Shown here: piece by piece, positions 39,495 to 45,329 of the stretch
How positions within the stretch are numbered: position 1 is the first letter of the stretch
Layout: every line of letters starts with the position of its first letter
From: JBCCTX01 sp965263105
GTDB lineage: Bacteria; Bacteroidota; Bacteroidia; J057
Assembly (NCBI GenBank): GCA_965263105.1
Contig: CBDHGL010000003.1
Location: 744,001 to 808,000, forward strand
Direction of reading: 5' to 3'
Length of the DNA: 64,000 nt
The notes under the pieces: generated by a model
Seen by the model: only the letters and a program-made list of their open reading frames with translations
Database searches by the model: none
What the model was told of the DNA's origin: nothing
Program-made: the position numbers and the translations under genes

Positions 39495-39680
39495 ATGAAA
39501 ACTTTACAAACTAACAAGCTGGTACAGCTTGAAGGGGGACAGGCATTCCCTCCACCCAAGCGATTTTCTCCTAGATGTCCCAAAGGCACTTTCCCAATAG
39601 CGGTATCCGCCTTGTGGATACCCGGATGGGGACCTGGAAATATCCTCTGTGGAGATTTGGACTTTATTCTGCGTGCATAA
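39495..39680 (+). CDS. Double-glycine leader peptide (bacteriocin-like precursor) 1
   Basis: A 61-residue peptide. Residues 1-15 (MKTLQTNKLVQLEGG) look like a double-glycine leader, with hydrophobic positions upstream of Gly-Gly as required by C39 peptidases. The predicted mature peptide of 46 residues is Pro/aromatic-rich with two cysteines (about 28 and 52) and no membrane segment. It would be cleaved and exported by the C39 ABC transporter at 45330-47546. Antibacterial activity is inferred from the leader type only; a signalling or surface peptide is possible. A hairpin follows 7 bp after the stop. Confidence 0.7.
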   Translation: MKTLQTNKLVQLEGGQAFPPPKRFSPRCPKGTFPIAVSALWIPGWGPGNILCGDLDFILRA

Positions 39681-39687
39681 TGTCAAA

Positions 39688-39714
39688 GGGTACTTGGAAC
39701 CCTTCCAAGTACCC
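39688..39714 (+). terminator. Strong hairpin after peptide gene 1
   Basis: A perfect 12-bp stem GGGTACTTGGAA/TTCCAAGTACCC with a 3-base loop begins 7 bp after the stop. There is no continuous T-run, so it may be a terminator, attenuator or RNA-stabilising stem. Confidence 0.65.
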
Positions 39715-39781
39715 CCATAATCCCTTCTTATTTTGTGGGTCTTAGTTTCTGTAACTCCCAAGGCCGATTTGATAATAATTG

Positions 39782-39872
39782 AATAAAAGATATTGGATGT
39801 CGACTCTTTTCAGGCGGAAACCGAAAAGCCTCACTTTCAACCGGCCAGTTGAAGGTGTAGATAGAGTAGGTG
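39782..39872 (+). promoter_or_regulatory. Conserved leader element upstream of peptide gene 2
   Basis: About 60 bp from AGGCGGAAACCGAAAAGCCT (starting 39812) to ATAGAGTAGG are nearly identical to 44193-44251 before peptide gene 3, with weaker similarity upstream to about 39782. Two hairpins are predicted: AGGC/GCCT and TTCAAC-CGGCCA-GTTGAA. The element ends about 20 bp before the start codon, so it is either a structured 5' leader or a promoter/operator. Confidence 0.7.
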
Positions 39873-39892
39873 AAACTTAATAATTATGTATT

Positions 39893-40129
39893 ATGAAATC
39901 ATTGAATCTTGAATCACTTGAGTCCATAAATGGCGGACAAAGCTGGACAAGACATTTTCCTTCTAGAGCTTGCTTTAGTGCTGCACTAGGGACAATTGGC
40001 TTGATTACTTCCATTGCAGGGTTAACAGTAGCAACAGGAGGGGTTGCCCTCGCCATTAGCGGTGCAGGGGTACTCGTCTCTGGTGGGTCTGTTACATTAT
40101 CTCTTTGGGATGGAGATCCATGTGGTTGA
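39893..40129 (+). CDS. Double-glycine leader peptide (class II bacteriocin-like precursor) 2
   Basis: A 78-residue peptide with leader MKSLNLESLESINGG (1-15) followed by a mature part of 63 residues. The mature part has a Gly/Ala/Val-rich hydrophobic segment (about 32-68, containing TVATGGVALAISGAG) flanked by Cys27 and Cys77, the usual look of a membrane-active class IIb/IIc bacteriocin. It resembles peptide 3 (44276) in leader, hydrophobic core and upstream element. Export by the C39 transporter is inferred. A strong hairpin lies 38 bp after the stop. Confidence 0.8.
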   Translation: MKSLNLESLESINGGQSWTRHFPSRACFSAALGTIGLITSIAGLTVATGGVALAISGAGVLVSGGSVTLSLWDGDPCG

Positions 40130-40166
40130 TTATTCTTATCTATTGTTTTAAATAGGACATAAAGTT

Positions 40167-40194
40167 GCTAGCATCAACACCTGTTGGTGCTAGC
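40167..40194 (+). terminator. Strong hairpin after peptide gene 2
   Basis: An 11-bp stem GCTAGCATCAA/TTGGTGCTAGC (one G-U pair) with a short loop, without a T-run after it. Confidence 0.55.
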
Positions 40195-40290
40195 TCCGTC
40201 AACGACTAAAGATAAATCCTTGCGTTATCCTTTATAGATACATCTCAACGAAAAATATAAAAGACTTCTCTTTCCCCCTCCAAACACCCC

Positions 40291-40387
40291 CAGTAAGGCC
40301 ACTTCGAATGTGGGGTCGTCGGTCTGGCTATGATTCTCAAATCCTGTTGGGCCAGAGTCCGCCAGAAAAGCCTTTGAGGACTCCATC
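40291..40387 (+). pseudogene. Remnant of the N-terminus of a C39-peptidase ABC transporter
   Basis: TGTGGGGTCGTCGG and TATGATTCTCAAATCCT match the start of the intact exporter gene at 45398-45435. In frame from 40306 it reads E-C-G-V-V-G-L-A-M-I-L-K-S, aligning with D-C-G-V-A-C-M-A-M-I-L-K-S around the catalytic cysteine, then meets a stop. It sits in the 305-bp gap between peptide gene 2 and the sigma gene. Confidence 0.78.
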
Positions 40388-40434
40388 TATTAACACTAAC
40401 CGTTTTTTAAGACCCTTGTACGGGATAATGCTTG

Positions 40435-41085
40435 ATGGGAGAAAAGGGGATTTCAGCAACAAAAGCTAATTTCCCAAGAAAAACTATATTTGCTCCAGGG
40501 AAAAAAAACTACACCATGGGATTAGAGGGTAAAAAGAGAGCCTTGAACCAAGTATTTTTTAATTACAAGCACATGCAAGAAGCCCTTGCAATGAACCGGG
40601 AACAGGAATTGAAACGATTGTTCAAACCCTGTTTCGAAGACTTGATGTTGTATTGTATGGGCAAATGTCGGAATAGAGAAATGGCCCAGGATGCAGCAGC
40701 CGAGACCCTTAAGGCCCTTTTGGAGCATCCTGATCCCAAATCCATTCCCAACTTAAAGGCTTGGTTGCTTTCGGTGGCCCATAACATTTCCATCAAGATG
40801 ATTGACAAGCACACGCGCAGAAAAAGAATCCTGGATGGGATAAGCCCCTCTTTGAAGCGGACAGAGGAATTGGACATTTCAGAGCAAATTGATATGGAGC
40901 GTTTGCGAAAAGGCCTACAGAAGATACTCAATGAAAAAGACTACCAAATATGGCAGTGGGAAGTACAGGGCTTTAAAGATCATGAAATTGCGGAAAAAAT
41001 GAAAATGAATCCCAAAACGGTAGCTAACCGTAAATCTATGATAAGAAAAATGATCCACCAGAAATTGGGCGGATATAAAAATTAG
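40435..41085 (+). CDS. ECF-type RNA polymerase sigma factor
   Basis: A sigma-70-family factor. The ATG at 40435 gives 216 residues, but the first 50 are not sigma-like, so ATG 40573 or 40591 (MNREQELKRLF) may be the real start. Region 2 spans about 55-125 of the long form (F-K-P-C-F-E-D-L-M-L-Y, A-Q-D-A-A-A-E-T-L, L-K-A-W-L-L-S-V-A-H-N) and region 4 about 160-210 (Y-Q-I-W-Q-W-E-V-Q-G-F, then the helix-turn-helix EIAEKMKMNPKTVANRK). It lies 8 bp before the anti-sigma-like TPR gene. Target promoters probably include island genes, by analogy with other sigma/anti-sigma pairs. Confidence 0.85.
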   Translation: MGEKGISATKANFPRKTIFAPGKKNYTMGLEGKKRALNQVFFNYKHMQEALAMNREQELKRLFKPCFEDLMLYCMGKCRNREMAQDAAAETLKALLEHPDPKSIPNLKAWLLSVAHNISIKMIDKHTRRKRILDGISPSLKRTEELDISEQIDMERLRKGLQKILNEKDYQIWQWEVQGFKDHEIAEKMKMNPKTVANRKSMIRKMIHQKLGGYKN

Positions 41086-41093
41086 AAATATAT

Positions 41094-41879
41094 ATGGACC
41101 ATCGTTATACCTCAGATATAGAAATCTTGTATGACAGGGAAACCCTGCAAGCCTATGTGCTTGGAAACCTGGAAGAGAGAAAAATGAAAGAAATTGCAGA
41201 AGCTGCCAAAGAATCTGAGGCCCTAGCTATACGAATCGAAGGTATGCGTTTACTTTTGGAAGAAGGGGGAGTGGAGGAGCTTAACTCCTTCTTGAATGAA
41301 TCCTGGAGTCAATTGGACGAAAATATTGGGAAATTTGTACGGAGAGAAAGCTCGAAATCTGGCTCTTCAAGGCTTCCCTTTCTCAATTATGTTATGGCAG
41401 CGGCCATTGCCTTATTACTAGGTTTGGGGGCCTTGTTGATCAACCGAATGGATTCGGAGGGGGATGTGCTTGATGAGGCTTTGGCGGCATCTTTTCCCCT
41501 CATTCACGCACAAAATGTTCGTGGAGATTCCTTGGAAAAGGAACTCTGGGAACAAGCATATACAGAGAATGACTTTGCGTTGGTGATTAGGGAATTAAGC
41601 ACTCAAACAGACAAGAGTGAGACTGAAAATTTCTATTTGGGTATGGCGCACTTGAAGCAAAGACAATATGCTCCTGCTACTGAAGCCTATCAAAAGGTAA
41701 TAGCTCTGAATAACTTCAAAGGCTTTCTCGAGCAAGCTCGATGGTTTTGTTCCCTCGCTTATATACAATTAGAGCAATTGCCCGAAGCCAAGGCTTTGCT
41801 GGAGATAATCCTCCAGAAAGAAGGGCATTATAAACAGATGGAGGCCCAAGAATTATGGAAACATTATTCTTCTACTTAA
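41094..41879 (+). CDS. Membrane anti-sigma-like protein with periplasmic TPR
   Basis: A 261-residue single-pass protein. The N-terminal cytoplasmic part (1-95) contains LQAYVLGNLEERKMKEI, typical of Bacteroidota anti-sigma N-termini. A transmembrane helix lies at about 97-115. The C-terminal part (130-255) forms about three TPR-like helical pairs (for example NFYLGMAHLKQRQYAPATEAYQKVI). Directly downstream of the ECF sigma gene, it should hold that factor at the membrane and release it on a periplasmic signal. The periplasmic TPRs could interact with the TPR-CHAT proteases encoded nearby; that is inference. Confidence 0.75.
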   Translation: MDHRYTSDIEILYDRETLQAYVLGNLEERKMKEIAEAAKESEALAIRIEGMRLLLEEGGVEELNSFLNESWSQLDENIGKFVRRESSKSGSSRLPFLNYVMAAAIALLLGLGALLINRMDSEGDVLDEALAASFPLIHAQNVRGDSLEKELWEQAYTENDFALVIRELSTQTDKSETENFYLGMAHLKQRQYAPATEAYQKVIALNNFKGFLEQARWFCSLAYIQLEQLPEAKALLEIILQKEGHYKQMEAQELWKHYSST

Positions 41880-41904
41880 TTCCTCCTCCTAACTTTGGTG
41901 GCTG

Positions 41905-42276
41905 TTAGGAGAAAAGCCCCATTTTAAGGAGATAATTCCCCCCGGCTACCCCTACAAGGATTGGAAGAAGAATCATTAAATACATATCAGGAAAGTGAGT
42001 TTTCAATGAAATGGGATCAGCATTCCCTATCAACGCAAAGCCCGCCCAAAAGTAGGGATGGGCTTTGATCGTTACGGTTTGATTTTGGAGGAAATTCATC
42101 TTGGCCTGCCACCAAGCCCTGTCTTTGCCTTCTCCTTTTCCGGAAATCAGTGTAGCTATTTGAGTTACTTCCTTTTGGGCAAAGGGAAGCTGAAAGAAAC
42201 CATCCCATGTTAGAAAACGGTTAATTGCAAGGAGTTGAATAGCGTTTTTAAGCGTAGAATTTTTTGAAGAGCTCAT
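41905..42276 (-). pseudogene. Internally deleted CHAT-domain remnant
   Basis: The 123-codon frame aligns with two separated parts of the TPR-CHAT proteins: AINRFLTWDGFFQLPFAQKEVTQI (before the catalytic region) joined directly to AKMNFLQNQ and AHPYFWAGFALIG (after it), then a C-terminal hydrophobic helix. The His and Cys motifs and all TPRs are missing, so it cannot be a protease. The first 11 codons derive from antisense transporter sequence, showing where the fragment was joined. Confidence 0.82.
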
Positions 42277-42340
42277 TTCGCAAGGAGGTAACTTGTACTC
42301 AGCTTCGTGGAGAGATCTACTTCCAGAAACTGCCGGTTAG
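42266..42340 (+). pseudogene. Remnant of the C-terminus of a C39-peptidase ABC transporter
   Basis: The frame reads E-E-L-I-S-Q-G-G-N-L-Y-S-A-S-W-R-D-L-L-P-E-T-A-G-stop, matching the end of the intact exporter (ELILQGENLYAASWKDLLPEAIR). It pairs with the N-terminal scrap at 40291. The distance from the N-terminal scrap to this stop (about 2.05 kb) is close to the corresponding 2.16 kb in the intact gene, yet the middle is now the sigma, TPR and CHAT-remnant genes. Confidence 0.85.
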
Positions 42341-42740
42341 TTTGCCCTTATCTAGACAAAAAACTTTAGGTCATTTTCCCAGTAAGGACCCAAAATTCAG
42401 TGATACTGAAATAGCCGTGTCCCTATTGGGAACTAATCTGTAAGGGGCTTGGGTTATACCTCTTTTTTACCAATATGGGTAGAATGACGTGATTCATAAA
42501 GCAGGATATTTACCGCCTAGATTCCCCCCTTATGCACCCCAATAGAGATCCTTGACAAATAAGGAATCCAGTTTTCCTAGAAACATCTAGTGAAAATAGA
42601 ATATGACTAATTATATCCGGGATTCCAGTTGAATATTTCGGGAAACTTTTCCCTCTTATTGGAATGGTAGATGAATGCAAGGCAGGAAGTATCTATTGAT
42701 TACAAATACCATTGGATTTATTAACTCATAAAGTAAAAAA
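42341..42740. other. 400-bp intergenic region, nothing recognised
   Basis: AT-rich sequence between the transporter remnant and the membrane-protein gene. I see no reading frame, repeat or clear terminator; a promoter for the 42741 operon must lie here. Confidence 0.4.
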
Positions 42741-43430
42741 ATGATTTCAAAAGAACTGCATATACCGGATCAAGAGCAAAACTCCTCTTGGCATAGCGGA
42801 AGCAATTGGCAATGGTTTATTTTAATCTGCTTGATATATGCCGGATCGTCTTTTATCAGTCAGACCTTTGTTCTATCCGATTCCTTGTTTTACAATAGCT
42901 ATGGAGAGCAGATAGCCTTTGAGCGGATTGAAGAAATGCTTGCCTTTCAAAATCAATGGCGATGGGCTTCGTATGCCATTCTTCCAATTTTCCTCTCTAT
43001 TAAGCTTTTACTTGTGGCTTTATGTCTACTAGGGGGAGTTATCTGGGAAGAGTATAAAATAGGCTTTAGAAAAATCTGGTCTATGCTACTTCGAGCAGAA
43101 TTGGTCTTTGCCTTGGGATCAATTTTGATTGTCGGATACATAGCTCTATTTGTTGACCTTAAGCGTATGGAAGATTTGCAGACCTTTCACAATTTTTCAT
43201 TGTTGGCCTTCATACCTGTAGGAGAGGATATAGATGCTTGGTATTTATATCCACTTCAAGTAGTAAACCTGTTTGAACTTGTCTATTGGTTTGTCCTTGT
43301 TAAGGGAATGCAAATTCTGACGGGAAGAAGTGTTGGAGAGATGTTTGGCTTGGTAGGTCGCTCATATGGTTTGGGCCTTTTGATATGGGTGATGCTAATC
43401 ATTTTTCTTAAACTCAACATGGGCATATGA
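42741..43430 (+). CDS. Multi-pass membrane protein of the peptide-export locus
   Basis: A 229-residue integral membrane protein with five or so hydrophobic segments (about 28-46, 75-100, 115-137, 170-190, 205-225) and a polar N-terminus. I recognise no family; topology resembles small Yip1-like or redox-associated membrane proteins. It overlaps the thioredoxin-fold gene by 4 bp (ATGA), so the two are translationally coupled, and that gene is 5 bp from a tiny double-glycine peptide. Context suggests a role in peptide maturation, export or immunity, which the sequence does not prove. Confidence 0.65.
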   Translation: MISKELHIPDQEQNSSWHSGSNWQWFILICLIYAGSSFISQTFVLSDSLFYNSYGEQIAFERIEEMLAFQNQWRWASYAILPIFLSIKLLLVALCLLGGVIWEEYKIGFRKIWSMLLRAELVFALGSILIVGYIALFVDLKRMEDLQTFHNFSLLAFIPVGEDIDAWYLYPLQVVNLFELVYWFVLVKGMQILTGRSVGEMFGLVGRSYGLGLLIWVMLIIFLKLNMGI

Positions 43431-43960
43431 AACGTAAGCTAAAATACCTTATTCCGATCCTGGTAGTATGCCTTATCAGTTGGCTGGGCTTCCAAGTACA
43501 GGTTAAGCTCCAAGAAAAGGAGGCTATAGAAAACCAGCGAGCCCAACTTCCTGAATTCATATTTCAAACCTTAGAAGGAGAGGATTTTTCCCGAAATGAT
43601 TTGAAACCTAATAGGCCAATAGCGATCATGTTTATTCATCCAGAATGTACTATTTGCCAATATGAGGCAGAGGAACTTTTCAAGCATCGATCAGAACATC
43701 AACATGTATCCTGGGTATTGGTCTCGGAAGCAGCAAAAGAACAACTGGAGTGGTTAGAAATGAAATTTGGCCTTGCCAAATTACCCAATGTAAAAGTCCT
43801 TCAAGCAAATCCCGGGGCGTTTTACAGCTACTTTGGAAGCGAGCTTGTCCCCTCCACCTTTGTGTATAATGAATCAGGGAAATTGCAGAAGTATTTTCAA
43901 GGGGAAGTGAAATTTGAAGCCATTTATAAGCACTTACCCCCACGACTAACTCAGCAATAA
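43427..43960 (+). CDS. TlpA-like thioredoxin-fold protein, membrane-anchored
   Basis: A 177-residue protein with an N-terminal signal anchor (about 5-26) and a thioredoxin/redoxin fold. The active-site motif is E-C-T-I-C at about 72-76 after IAIMFIHP, and the cis-Pro region is LVPSTFVYNESG near 145. It should act in the periplasm as a disulfide reductase or oxidase. Because several predicted island peptides carry two cysteines, a role in their disulfide state is plausible. It is coupled to the membrane protein upstream and followed after 5 bp by a 26-residue peptide gene. Confidence 0.8.
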   Translation: MKRKLKYLIPILVVCLISWLGFQVQVKLQEKEAIENQRAQLPEFIFQTLEGEDFSRNDLKPNRPIAIMFIHPECTICQYEAEELFKHRSEHQHVSWVLVSEAAKEQLEWLEMKFGLAKLPNVKVLQANPGAFYSYFGSELVPSTFVYNESGKLQKYFQGEVKFEAIYKHLPPRLTQQ

Positions 43961-43965
43961 ATCCG

Positions 43966-44046
43966 ATGAAATATCTAACAGAAGTTCAACAAACGAAACT
44001 TATTGGAGGGAGAGGCTTGAAAACCCATATCGTGCTCATCCTATAA
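43966..44046 (+). CDS. Tiny double-glycine leader peptide
   Basis: A 26-residue frame, MKYLTEVQQTKLIGG followed by 11 residues and TAA. The first 15 residues have the same design as the leaders of the other island peptides (hydrophobic positions and Gly-Gly at 14-15). The predicted mature part is too short for a usual bacteriocin, so it may be a truncated precursor, a small signal peptide or a decayed gene. It begins 5 bp after the TlpA-like gene and is probably in the same transcript. Confidence 0.5.
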   Translation: MKYLTEVQQTKLIGGRGLKTHIVLIL

Positions 44047-44160
44047 TTAGTCTTCCTTTTTTGGGCTTGAGTTTCCTACAAGTTGAGATAGAGCTCCCAA
44101 TTTTGCCAGTACCTAAACCCATTGAATTTATTGGCATAGGAAAGGAAGCAATCGATTAAG

Positions 44161-44253
44161 AAATATAAAAGAAATAGGAGGTGCACTCCTTTAGGCGGAA
44201 ACCGAAAAGCCTCACTTTCAATCGGCCAGTTGAGGGTGAAAATAGAGTAGGAG
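44161..44253 (+). promoter_or_regulatory. Conserved leader element upstream of peptide gene 3
   Basis: The second copy of the element at 39782-39872. The conserved part runs from AGGCGGAAACCGAAAAGCCT (44193) to AATAGAGTAGG (44251). In the second hairpin TTCAAC/GTTGAA of copy 1 is TTCAAT/GTTGAG here, changes that convert pairs into G-U pairs and keep the stem. The start codon lies 24 bp beyond it. Confidence 0.7.
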
Positions 44254-44275
44254 GTTAATTAAATTGTAATACAAA

Positions 44276-44515
44276 ATGAAAGCATTAGAAATTAACGACA
44301 TGCAATTATTGCATGGAGGAGACAGTTGTAGAACTGCTTCTAAACTCGGAAGGTGGCTAGGTGTCACAGCAGCAGTTGTAGGATTAGCTGCATTGACAGT
44401 TGGAACAGGGGGGGTTGCAGTAGGAGCCTTGGCTGCAGGTGCTATAACCGGAACAGCAGGCTCACTAGCAATTACTACACTGACATTTAATACTGCGCTT
44501 ATTATAGGTTGCTAG
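44276..44515 (+). CDS. Double-glycine leader peptide (class II bacteriocin-like precursor) 3
   Basis: A 79-residue peptide: leader MKALEINDMQLLHGG (1-15), then a 64-residue mature part beginning DSC. It is strongly hydrophobic and rich in Gly, Ala, Val and Thr (TVGTGGVAVGALAAGAITG) with Cys18 and a C-terminal Cys79. The core shares V-G/A-T-G-G-V-A with peptide 2, so they may form a two-peptide system or be paralogues. A hairpin and a candidate immunity gene follow, then the C39 exporter. Confidence 0.82.
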   Translation: MKALEINDMQLLHGGDSCRTASKLGRWLGVTAAVVGLAALTVGTGGVAVGALAAGAITGTAGSLAITTLTFNTALIIGC

Positions 44516-44529
44516 TAAAGTAAATGTTG

Positions 44530-44560
44530 AGGAGGATGGAGAAATAAAGCCCATCCTCCT
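44530..44560 (+). terminator. Hairpin between peptide gene 3 and candidate immunity gene
   Basis: A perfect 10-bp stem AGGAGGATGG/CCATCCTCCT with an 11-base loop, 14 bp after the stop and without a T-run. It may attenuate read-through so the peptide is made in excess over downstream genes. Confidence 0.6.
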
Positions 44561-44582
44561 AACAAAATTGAGTGATATTTGT

Positions 44583-45113
44583 ATGCTGCTTATCCAATTA
44601 ATAAATTTTATTATGGAAATAATTAAAGCAAGGTTCAGATTGATCAATATGGGTAGTATGTTTTTACTAATTTCATTAAGCCCTACTATCGTATTACCTG
44701 ATTATTTTCAAATTTTAATAAATAGTATAGCTTTTGCCTTGATATCCTTTTTAGTTCCCTTTGCAGTTGGTCTTATCTATTATTATAAAGCAGTAAATTT
44801 CAATTTTTTTTTAACAAGTATATTATTTGTTTCGATATATTTCTTTTTGTTTTCGCCGATTACCCTTGCACTGTTAGTTATATTTAATGGGCTTAGAATT
44901 ATTTACTACGTTAAAAGAAAGAAATGGGTAAATATGCCTGATTTAGACCTGGGAGATACCTTTGCAGCCTCTCCTTTAGGTCAAAGTTTTTACAACAAGG
45001 CAGCATTCGGGTTTCACTATTCTATTTTCCAATCAGCTGTATATACATTTTTTGTCGTGATACTATATAACATCGATATTCTGAAAATTAATTTTTTGTA
45101 CTCGATAATTTAA
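44583..45113 (+). CDS. AT-rich membrane protein, candidate immunity protein
   Basis: A 176-residue protein from ATG 44583 (an in-frame TTG lies 5 codons earlier). It has four or so transmembrane segments (about 18-35, 42-65, 70-105, 148-168) and a polar loop after them containing NMPDLDLGDTF. GC content is clearly lower than in neighbouring genes, a sign of horizontal origin. No family is recognised. Position between a class II-like precursor and its exporter is where bacteriocin immunity genes usually lie, so immunity is proposed from context only. Confidence 0.6.
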   Translation: MLLIQLINFIMEIIKARFRLINMGSMFLLISLSPTIVLPDYFQILINSIAFALISFLVPFAVGLIYYYKAVNFNFFLTSILFVSIYFFLFSPITLALLVIFNGLRIIYYVKRKKWVNMPDLDLGDTFAASPLGQSFYNKAAFGFHYSIFQSAVYTFFVVILYNIDILKINFLYSII

Positions 45114-45329
45114 TATCAGTTCCTTTTAATAACTACTTTTATTTCTCGGCTACATAATTTATACATTCGAGTTCACCGTCCCTTATTGGAGTGATTCCAA
45201 CTCCATGAGCCGGGAAGATCCCATCCCTACATACTTACTCCACCAGCTGTTAAGGTCCTTTTACACTCTTTTTTTAGGGAAAAATGGAAGCTTTATAGGA
45301 TAGGTAAATAGAACTGAATAAATAATCCT

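Noticed and set aside
42467..42482. Second copy of the MITE (shared AATATGGGTAGAA)
   Set aside because: Only about 13 bases match and there are no terminal inverted repeats nearby.
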